Shown here: piece after piece, positions 38,992 to 47,085 of the stretch
How the letters are laid out: every line of letters begins with the position of its first letter
Numbering within the stretch: position 1 is the first letter of the stretch
NCBI GenBank assembly: GCA_012932865.1
Contig: SAXG01000040.1
Location: forward strand, 186,001 to 250,000
Direction: 5' to 3'
From: Amylostereum areolatum
Lineage: Eukaryota > Basidiomycota > Agaricomycetes > Russulales > Stereaceae
Length of the DNA: 64,000 bases
Notes under the pieces: generated by a model
What the model saw: only the letters and a program-made list of their open reading frames with translations
The model's database searches: none
What the model was told of the DNA's origin: nothing
Made by a program: the position numbers and the translations under genes

Positions 38992-40738
38992 ATGTCCACC
39001 ACCCCAAACACAACCAACACCTCTACCAATCAAACCGTCTCACCCAACAATGTCGACCGCATCCGTCTCGTCTGCAACAGAGCGCACCACACTCAACAGG
39101 AACGTGCCCTCTGCGGAGACTGCTTCATCGCTCGATCGGCAGCAATCTTCACAATTAAGTCAGTACCTCCTCCATCTAGGTCAGGACCAGACGGAAGAAC
39201 AGGGGGTAAGCTGATTAGAAGCACACAGAAGAACCCTAACTGAAGCACCCGGATTCCTCACAGGTGCTAATGCAATCCCCGTGGCCCGGAGCCACGGAAG
39301 TCCCAACACCCGACTCCCCGATCCTAGAGAGCCAGATAGCCCGCATGATAGCCGGAGTAGCGATCGAACAGGCCAGAGAACGGATCAACGACCTCAAGAG
39401 GGAGTCAACCGACGTCCAGAACATCCTGGAGAACCACATCAAGATGCTCGACGGAGAACTCCACCAGTTAGACTCGAGGTACCTGACGCTCTCGACCGAG
39501 ATGGAGGAACGAGAGGTCAAACTTCTTCGACGATTCCGGAAGCTAGCGCAGCGGCTGTACTCAACGTCGCAGAGCTCCGGAGATTCCTTACTGAAGTCGG
39601 ACACAGAGTCAACTGGCTCAACTGGGAAAGACACACCTTCCGCGCCGCCTACGAAGGAGAAATCCTCCGCAGACGAATGGAAACTACCGGAGTTCCCCAT
39701 ATGTCGTCACGCGACGGCCCCGACATCGACCTCATCTTCCATGGACATCACATCTCCCCGGGCTATACTGTTCGACCCGATCCCATCACATCCGTCCTCA
39801 CCAGACCCCCGTTCCTTCCTAACGCCCCTCCACGACCCGTCACCGCTCCCACGCCACCAGGATCCTCACCCATCCCCGGCATCACCCAGATCAACACCAT
39901 CCAGCCTCCCGTCGCTGGAAACGGATTACCCGGAGAGCGATCCGGACAGCCCATGGCTCCCCCAGAGCCCAGACAACAGACCGGCGATCCGCGACCAATA
40001 CCTGGGGCATCTTCTCAGCTGCCCACAGTGCCTAGACCGCCAACTCCATTCCCGGTATCTGCTAGCGACACTCCCATGCCATGGCACGGAGGCCCCCCTG
40101 CTTATCCCTCGTTCCTACATTCACACTCCGACCACGATCGAAATTCCATCGCCCAAGATCCCCGAGTCGCCTCACAGCGACGTAAACATGAATCTATCGA
40201 CCCCGACGGAAGACCACTCAAGCGAATCCGAAACGTCAACCTCTCCGATAAGTCGAGCAATGAAGAACTGCGACAAAATCCAGGAGATAATAGAGGAAAT
40301 GAAGGAAACTCGCGTTCGCTGGAAGCGAGACCGCGAGTCAACGGACAAATCGGACAGCTCGACAGACAATCCGGAGAAGGACGACAAGACGAAGGAAGCA
40401 GCCGAGAACCCCTCGGACCCATGGAGCGACGAGCCGACCACGTGGACACAAGAGAAGTGGGACGCGATTCCCTCGAAGCCACGGAAACGCTGCTGGAAAT
40501 GCAGCAAGCGAGGCCATCTCCGCCGAGATTGTCCCCGTCGCAAGGACGCTCCCCCTCACTTCCCCCGATCTCGGTCCTGCTATCCCCTCCGACCACAGAC
40601 TCCTCTTCCTCACCCTCGCCCGAGCCGTCCGGATACCAGTTACGGTCCAGGAACACTGATGTCCCACCCCCACCTCCGACGTACCGACGCTACTGCCCGC
40701 GCCCACAGGCAGCTTCTGGGATTCCTCACGCGACGTGA
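38992..40738 (+). CDS. Accessory ORF A', overlapping frame
   Basis: The first ATG after pol (38992) opens MSTTPNTTNTSTN, containing LVCNRAHHTQQERALCGDC. The same intron (39206-39263) carries it into a frame open to 40738, overlapping ORF A for about 1.47 kb. Most of it is Pro/Arg/Ser low complexity, as expected for a shadow frame. However, LNVAELRRFLTEVGHRVNWL and HTFRAAYEGEILRRR look structured exactly where ORF A is low complexity. It may be a real overprinted product, a trace of compensating frameshifts, or a shadow; I cannot decide. Confidence 0.3.
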
Positions 40739-40934
40739 GAGCCTGACGCACGAAGCCGCCCAACACGCCACTGAGCAGTGGCTGTACTGGGAGGACGCAA
40801 TGCTCCGCACTCAGCGAGAACCCCCCTCGCGCTTCAATCACTCCTGGCGCGTCGACGATCTCTTCTGGAAGGAAGAAGATTGGGACTTGCAGGAAGCGGA
40901 GGAGTCGAAGGATCACTGGCCGGAGCCCTGGTAA
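39050..40934 (+). CDS. Accessory ORF A: second CCHC zinc-knuckle protein after pol (spliced, ~608 aa)
   Basis: The main frame is 39264-40934. A fungal-type intron at 39206-39263 (GTAAGC donor, CCCTAAC branch, CTCACAG acceptor) joins it in phase to an exon with ATG 39050; unspliced, the first ATG is 39270. The N-terminal part is a coiled coil (IEQARERINDLKRES, LDSRYLTLSTEMEEREVKLL), then Pro/Ser-rich sequence and a CPQC motif. Next come an acidic helix (DKIQEIIEEMKETRVRWKRD) and a canonical knuckle CWKCSKRGHLRRDC at 40491-40532. A Trp-rich C-terminus (ATEQWLYWEDAML, DDLFWKEEDWDL) ends the protein. It resembles a gag-like nucleic-acid-binding protein but is not a duplicate of gag. I know of no standard Ty3/gypsy counterpart. 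GC content is visibly higher than in pol. Confidence 0.6.
39206..39263 (+). other. Intron-like sequence inside the chromovirus
   Basis: 58 nt, GTAAGC...CTAAC...CTCACAG, matching the size and consensus of introns in the host genes of this window. If spliced it would be used only on a subgenomic accessory mRNA, since genomic RNA must keep it. Confidence 0.5.
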
Positions 40935-41241
40935 GCGCGCGGACAGACTTTACCCATCATCATGCGCTCGGACTTTCTCTCTCCCCCCATCATTACGCTC
41001 TCGCATCTATCGCTTACGACACTTCTCGGACTGATCACGGACTGCGCCCTCATTCGTACGCATATTCTCCTCGGACTTCTCTACCGTACCGGTTTCTATC
41101 GCTAGGAGGAAGGCGAAACGCTTGGTATTCTCCCTACGGCGCGCTGGACGCGTCGCTTACTTACGACTGATTTTATTATGTACGAACCCCTGCTTACGAT
41201 TGAAGGCAATGATTACATCATTGCCTCTCCACATCGTAAGG

Positions 41242-41250
41242 ATAAAAGGA
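41242..41250 (+). promoter_or_regulatory. Internal copy of the LTR TATA module
   Basis: ATAAAAGGA, identical to 32621-32629 in the LTR, lies 71 bp before the ATG of accessory ORF B. Confidence 0.4.
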
Positions 41251-41321
41251 AAGCCACAGCGACAACGACATCCTCAGACATCGTCTAACAAAGCCCACTC
41301 GCACCACCCAAACCTACCAAA

Positions 41322-41705
41322 ATGTCTTCTACTCTCACCTCCTCTTCGCGCAACCTCTCCACCACCGACTGCACCCCTCCTACCACTCCTCCTCCTTCGC
41401 CCGTCCTCTCGCGCACTCCCACGCCCGACCCACAAGACGAAGAACTCCTTCGTCATCTCAAACGAGTCACGGAACTCCTAAGCCGTCCGGACGTTGCTCG
41501 CGCCATGAAGAGGCCGAGAAGCCTAGACGAAGAAGCCATGCAGGAGTCGAAGGGAAGATGCGGCATCAAGGGACTCTTCCGAAAACGCGGGCCTCGGTTC
41601 AAGAGCCCGGATCACGCGACGACGGCGAGGATAGGACATCGGTTAGGGGCTACTACGATAGACGAGGAGGACGTAAAAGTAGTAGAGGCGTTACTCAAGC
41701 GGTAG
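41322..41705 (+). CDS. Accessory ORF B (127 aa, basic, unknown)
   Basis: The ATG is in good context (CCAAAATGTC). The N-terminal 45 residues are Ser/Thr/Pro-rich, then a helical, basic segment follows (DEELLRHLKRVTELLSRPDV, GLFRKRGPRF). The C-terminus is IDEEDVKVVEALLKR. No known domain recognised. Clean frame and context favour a real gene over chance. Confidence 0.45.
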   Translation: MSSTLTSSSRNLSTTDCTPPTTPPPSPVLSRTPTPDPQDEELLRHLKRVTELLSRPDVARAMKRPRSLDEEAMQESKGRCGIKGLFRKRGPRFKSPDHATTARIGHRLGATTIDEEDVKVVEALLKR

Positions 41706-41737
41706 AATAGAATTCTATCGCTCGATTCCGGATAAGG

Positions 41738-41746
41738 ATAAAAGGA
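41738..41746 (+). promoter_or_regulatory. Second internal copy of the LTR TATA module
   Basis: ATAAAAGGA inside GGATAAGGATAAAAGGAG, 33 bp before the ATG of accessory ORF C. The flanks (AAGGATAAAAGGA) also match the copy at 41239. Confidence 0.4.
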
Positions 41747-41779
41747 GTGAACATCAAAACATGAGGACTCAGAAGCGTG

Positions 41780-42154
41780 ATGCAGCCCACTCAGTCGCCC
41801 AATCTCGTGATTTTCAATACGCCCACTCCACGATGGCTCATCACCGTCATCAGCATCATCGTAGGACTTACGATCCTCACCTTCCTCGCATCAACAATAT
41901 TCCTCCTCCAATGGCGAAGAGCGAGCGATCGACAGCATGTTCAAGAAATCCCTCTAGAACCGCTTCGATTCAGGAATCTACGAGACGTAGATTCTAGAGA
42001 GGGGGATAGTGTTACAACTTGTCCAAGGTACTTCATTTTCCATTACCTTATTAGGAAGGACGTCGCTAAACGACGGATTACGACTGTGCCCCAGTTCGTA
42101 ACCATCTCAACGACGCAACGACGACAGTGCCACAGATCGTCACCGTCCCGATGA
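41780..42154 (+). CDS. Accessory ORF C: small one-pass membrane protein (124 aa)
   Basis: From ATG 41780 the frame reads MQPTQSPNLVIFNTPTPRW, then a ~23-residue hydrophobic span (LITVISIIVGLTILTFLAS, TIFLL) bounded by WRRAS, a typical single transmembrane helix with a basic cytosolic side. The frame runs through the polypurine tract and ends inside U3 of the 3' LTR. An upstream out-of-frame ATG at 41761 could lower its translation. In position it recalls env-like ORFs of some retroelements, but it is too short to be an envelope protein and no fusion or glycosylation features are seen. Confidence 0.45.
   Translation: MQPTQSPNLVIFNTPTPRWLITVISIIVGLTILTFLASTIFLLQWRRASDRQHVQEIPLEPLRFRNLRDVDSREGDSVTTCPRYFIFHYLIRKDVAKRRITTVPQFVTISTTQRRQCHRSSPSR
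41995..42009 (+). other. Polypurine tract before the 3' LTR
   Basis: Purine-rich run AGAGAGGGGGATAG ends exactly where the LTR starts with TGTTAC, the expected position of the plus-strand primer. Confidence 0.75.
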
Positions 42155-42584
42155 CAGTGCCACAGATCGTCACCGTCTCAACGGCACAGCCGCGACGGTG
42201 CCACAGTCTCATCCCCGTAGATACTTGATGCGACCGTCGCTCAATGTACATATATTTACTCGACCTCCTTTCTTATAAAAGGAGGCTCGTCGAACGAGCC
42301 ATTCCTCAGCTCGTTCTCTTTGTAAATACAGGACTGTTCTAAATAGAACCTCCTCTTAAAACTACTAAAGGGAGCATAAAGTAACTAAGTCGAAAGCTCG
42401 CCTAAGTCTTCTGTGAAGACTTACTGCTTCGCTTATCGACCTCTAACTTCGTATAGCCGAGACGTCTGGATCACCTGATCCCACCTCTCATCCACACGAG
42501 TACTGTAGCCTGAGCCGCTTGTCACGTGATAAGGACCGTCCTTAACACTAGAACGAGCTCTCCTCTACACTAGCTCACCCTACA
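42010..42584 (+). repeat. Shared LTR: 3' LTR of the first element and 5' LTR of the truncated second
   Basis: A copy of 32356-32930 at a constant offset of 9654; no difference was found by eye. Confidence 0.93.
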
Positions 42585-43902
42585 GTTTGGCGCAGAGCGT
42601 CAAACGAAACACCCACCACGGAGTCAGCGGAACAACCCGCTGAAAAAAGACCATCAGATTTTGAGATCCCTCAACTCCAATCAAACTGCAGTCGAGACTT
42701 CCCTAACGGAAACGAAGATCATCGCTGGACATTTGACCCCTATCATCTCCTTTTCTACTACGACGGAACCCTCGTCGCGAAAGAAAGCAAAGGAACATAC
42801 GCATACCAGTGGAACCCGCCCATATACAGATACAACCTTCCCCCAGCAGCGGAATACTTCAAAGATAGATCCAAAAGAGAAAAGGAAGACGGAAGCTACG
42901 ACAATTCACATTGGAAGCGCCCAGATTATTCAAGACCTCATATCGGGCCCCTCTCATCAGAAGAACTCTGGAAACACCCGGACGCACAGAAAGTCGAAGA
43001 GAAACCTTACACCGGGAATATTAAGGACTACTGGGAATTTGATCCCGATACCGACACAGCCGATACGACAACCGAACCACAGAACCCTCAAACCGAACTC
43101 CAGCATCCTCAAGAACCCGCAGCAACTACACAGCCTCCAGAAGAAACTGCGCCAGAACCTAAGAGAACTGTATCAAACCCCCAAATTAAGTCCGATTCCG
43201 GAGGAAGTCGAGAAGGCAGCCCACCGAGCGCAACAGAAACGGAAAGACATACAGAAGAATCAACAAGATCTCCATCAGTTAAATCAGACAAAGATATCTT
43301 CGAAACTAGAAGAGGAAGACAAGGAAACCTATTCGGAAGATCAGAGAACGTCACAACAATGGGAGACGCTACCACCTCGATACCCAACCCCACCACCACA
43401 CTTAGCAATGTCCCCCCTGGAGAAACTAATATACCGCTCCAGACGCCTGCAACTCCAACACCAGCCGATCCCGCGAAACCAAGACATAAGGCTCGATTCC
43501 CCATGGGATTCAGTTTAGGCGAACCAATAGGATGGAAAGTACCATCGCCGCAACCATCAACGCATTCTGACCGATCGGCTGATAATGAGAAAGGAAAAAA
43601 GGTTCAGGACTATGTATTCGGAAGAGGAGCGACCGCAGATCTTCCGGAAGGACCGAGACATCCACCGTGGCATTCACCGCCAGGAGGAACAGGAACAATC
43701 GGATCTAAACCCGAAGACAAAGACAAAGGATTCAAACTGAACGCACTAGGAGTATACGACGGAAGAGACCGAGCGAAGGCAGCAAAGTTCATCGAACAAT
43801 GCGTACTTCGCTTCATAGCATTCCCCAACGCATACAAAACCAACATGCGTAAGATAACCTTTGTACTCTCGCATCTCACCGATGGACCCGCCCTTCACTG
43901 GG
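42585..43902 (+). mobile_element. Truncated second chromovirus internal region (PBS plus gag 5' part)
   Basis: Matches 32931-34248 base for base by eye, including the PBS and the ATG-free leader. It breaks off inside the gag capsid region after GCCCTTCACTGGG. The following sequence belongs to a decayed copy of the RhoGEF gene 3' end. The broken gag frame (from 43359) runs on to a stop at 43974. No second 3' LTR exists. Confidence 0.9.
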
Positions 43903-44260
43903 GACTAGGAAAATGTACCGTGACCGTCCGACAAGAACCGGTAACGATCATGATAAAAGAGGAAGATGAAGAATAGGTGGAAAGAGAGTGAGATGACAGG
44001 ACAGAGGCAGAAGAGACGGAAGAGTATAATGCAAGGAAGCGCCCCCTCTGTCGGAATCAACAACATGCAGTCGTCCCCCGGATCACTGGCGCACAACGGT
44101 AGTAGATCCTCGTGGTGACTGCATGGACGGTGTCCCACCTCCTTCCACATACCGTACATATCCCCAGACACAAGCCTGGGAGGCCCCCAGACGGATCGCA
44201 CGCGTGCATAACCCGGCACAAACGAATACTTTTGCACACGCGTAACGGAATGTTCAATTC
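43903..44260 (-). pseudogene. Decayed copy of the 3' end (SH3 part and 3' UTR) of the RhoGEF gene
   Basis: On the - strand, CRVMHACDP and DPGDDCMLLIPTEGA match CQVMHACDP and DDGDDCLLLIRTEGG of the intact SH3 domain at 47.1-47.3 kb, but in shifted frames. Downstream, the 3' UTR also matches: CGGTTCTTGTCGGACGGT at about 43926-43943 recurs at about 46795-46812. Frames are broken by several indels, so it is not functional. The homology reaches right up to the retroelement break. Confidence 0.75.
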
Positions 44261-44428
44261 ATGTTCAATTCTTCCACCCTCGGGATGAATAGTAAGGTGC
44301 CCTGGCCTTGCGTCGCATCTCGAGCTGTACCACTTGAGGACAGACTGAGAGGAAGAGGAGGGATGCTTTCAGGATCAGTGATCAAAGTCAAGTTCGGCCT
44401 GTGGCACGGTTCAGATTCAGACCTGAAG
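44261..44428. other. Short spacer between the RhoGEF remnant and the BTB gene
   Basis: 168 bp with nothing recognised. Confidence 0.4.
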
Positions 44429-46352
44429 TTAGAAACGTTTCGTACATGCCTTCGCAATGTCACGCTGTAATTGATCCTGAATGGAGGTGCAAATGGCATC
44501 TACCTTGGTACTGGAGCAAGACATGCAAGGTGGACCCCGTGGGCCGTGTGGAGAGTGCAAAGCATTTATCGACGCGCTAAGCTCTTGACGCAGTGTGTCG
44601 TGTTTGACTATAGCTTGCATGGCATCCACGATTTGGGCGACCTTTCCCTGGAAGAACTGCAGCCACCACCAGGGAGGTTTATCTCCAGAGACAGCATTTG
44701 GATCCTTGCATAGTCCCGTTCTGTGCTTCAGGTATAGCGAGGAGGTAAATCCGGAGGCTTCTTGAAGACAGTTCAGCGAAGCTTCGAAACAAGTGACCCT
44801 ATACTTCCGCAATGCGCACAAAGCCCTCCCAGACGTTGTGTAGAGATCGCGACCGATCTTATCAAACGTCATAGGTAGATCGAGGGTAAGACGAGCAGCA
44901 TGCAACGCCTCCCCCCGTAAGCCGTGCTCGAATGCCAACCCATATGCACGAAATGCATTCCGGGCCGTGACGAGATCGTCCTTCCGATCGAAAAACAGGA
45001 TCCTGGATAAGCGCAATATGCCGCCCATGTCGTATTTTTGTGCGGCATTCAGTACGCCGAAGGCGTCATCGACAGTGGTGGGAATGATTGGGTCGATAGG
45101 AAAGACAAAGGATAGAAGGGTATTCAAGGTCTTGGAGTTTTCTGTTACTCGACAGATCTGCACCGTCCCCTGGGACTCAACAGGCGCGGGCAAAGAGAAC
45201 ATCGATTCGAAGAAGGGCGAAGCGATGGCCAACACTGACTTGTAAACGGCAAAGTCAACTTCATCTGAGGAACGCAGAATAAAGTCGGCGTCGGGACGTG
45301 CGAAGGCAGGGGGTGGTATGGTCCTTGACGTTGTCGGAGGAAACCAAGGGACGTTCTCTAAATCCGCGGTATTGAAGCGCACCTAAGGAAATTTATCATT
45401 GCTAAGGAGAGAAAGGATGAAGGATCGACGTTAAACCCACCTTTTCCACGGTCTCGAAGATGGTTTTCTTCAACTCGACCCAAAAGCGCCTCACAGTGTG
45501 TGCGGGTATCTCTTGACATCGTGTACAAATGCTAGTCCAAGCGTGTTTATACATGGCTTTATTGAATGCATCCTCATCGATGCAAGGGAAGGAGTCAGAA
45601 GTTTGTCGGAGGTGGGCACGGAGCCAGTCGGGAAGCTGGTCTGGATTGCCATCATTGCATCGCTTTGCCGCGGGCTCGTCGGGGATCCATAGACACTGGT
45701 TTTGTGGGGATGTAGAAAAGCGGTCGATAGACCTTCGAAGAGCCACCAAGGCGTGGTTGCGAAAGTGCCGTAATGCGTAAAGTTGGGGCCCGGTCGTATA
45801 ATTCAGCTCATGCCACCCGATGCACTGCTCTAGGGTGGTTCTTTCGAAGAGAGTGGAACGTGCGGCGATGACTGCCTCCTCCTCCAAGCTATATTTGCAC
45901 GCTATGAAGTACGCTTTGAAGGGATCGGTGGAATGCATGGACCAAGGCTGGTCGCTCCGACCGCGGATAAGTTCGCTGAGGACGGAGACGGACGAATCCA
46001 TCTTGTACTTGTGCGCGGTAGCGAGCGTGCGTGCCATATCTTCGAAAGATTCGGGGAGATCGAGGGAGACGAGGAGGGTGGATAGCAGGGTGCGGAGGAC
46101 TTTTGCAGGTTCGGGAAGGGAGAGCAGGAGACGGGTGGGAGCGGCGGCATCCGGGTCTGCGCTCGAGTCAATGTTCGCCGTTCGAAGGTCCTGGATCGAC
46201 TGTCTCAAGGAAGGGGATACTTTGCATATGACGCTCGTATGGACATGGAAATCGACCATATCCGACGAACGCAAAGTGAGATCTGCTCCGTCGACGTCTT
46301 CGAAGGGATGTCCAAAGTCTCGGGGAGTATTCAGGTCGTCGTTGGAGTCCAT
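44429..46352 (-). CDS. Tandem BTB/POZ protein (2 exons, 621 aa)
   Basis: Exons are 46352-45441 and 45382-44429. Exon 1 encodes one BTB-type unit (DGADLTLRSSDMVDFHVHTS, KVLRTLLSTLLVS, ATAHKYKMDSSVSVLSELI). Exon 2 encodes a second, diverged unit (DADFILRSSDEVDFAVYKSV, ASPFFESMF, LNAAQKYDMGGILRLSRIL). The two frames are joined by a 58 nt intron (GTGGGT donor, CTTAG acceptor, phase 0). The second frame has no ATG at its start, which supports one fused gene over two. Each unit ends in a C-x2-C motif (CTRCQE; CMSCSS). BTB domains mediate dimerisation and often recruit cullin-3, but no other domain is present to tell the role. Fungal BTB proteins of this type are expanded in Agaricomycetes. Confidence 0.82.
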
Positions 46353-47085
46353 GAAGGGTGATAATCGCGGTGTTCTGCACTGATTTGAGTGATGTAAAGC
46401 AGTTTCAACTTTGACTTGCGGCTGAAGCTTGAAGCTTGAAGCCTAAGGCCTAAGGCCTAAGGTGTGTCGAAGGAGCTGACAAGTGTAGATGGGCGCCAAT
46501 CTTGATCGCAACCTGAACACCACTGGTGGTCCGTGCGAGCTTTCCGAAATATGGACTTCGCACAATAAGTAATGCTCACGGCCGTACATAAGGCAGGTCG
46601 AGGTAGAATCGAGAGCTTTGCTACTTCCCGCACGACTTCGCATCGACCGCCGTACACAGAAATCAGCGACAATCAACCTATGTGAGCATCTATACGTACA
46701 AAAACACGATGCCGGAAAGCACACACCGCATCTAAACATACAGGACATTCCACGGAAACCATCCAAGCGGGCTAGGAAAACGTACAACAGGAACCGTCCG
46801 ACAAGAACCGGCAACGATTACGATAAGGTAGGGAGATGGAGGAGAGATGGACAGAGAGATACGCAGAGAGATATAGGGGGTAGATCCACAGGATAGATGG
46901 GATGGGAGAGTATGCGAAGAAGCCGAAGCCATTATATGCAGCACGAGCGCGAGAGTCACAAGGGAGGGTATGCCAGTGAGAAAAGCGAGGAGAGAGAGGG
47001 ACGAGGAACGACATGCAGCGCCTGTCCTCCCGGATCCAAAACGCACAACAAAAGAGAGACCCAGCACACAACAGCATCCGCCCCT
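46353..47085. other. Promoter of the BTB gene and 3' UTR of the RhoGEF gene
   Basis: 46776-47085 is homologous to 43903-44100 and is the RhoGEF 3' flank. Around 46420-46462 there are short tandem units (AAGCTTG twice, GCCTAAG three times). Confidence 0.5.

Larger units (their letters stand above)
32356..42584 (+). mobile_element. Ty3/gypsy chromovirus, 10,229 bp LTR to LTR
   Basis: 575 bp LTRs (TGTTAC...CCTACA) at 32356-32930 and 42010-42584 appear identical over every line compared, so insertion is recent. Between them lie a PBS, gag with CCHC knuckle, pol in the order protease, RT, RNase H, integrase, chromodomain, then about 3 kb of accessory ORFs and a polypurine tract. The chromodomain at the end of integrase places it in the chromovirus branch of Metaviridae, fungal lineage. 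The 3' LTR is followed not by host DNA but by another internal region (42585-43902), so no target duplication can be read. Two nonsense codons (34902, 37949) disable gag-pol in this copy. Confidence 0.95.

Noticed and set aside
41761..41997. 78-codon frame from ATG 41761 in the accessory region
   Set aside because: Low-complexity His/Arg/Ser composition; the overlapping frame from 41780 has the transmembrane helix and is preferred.
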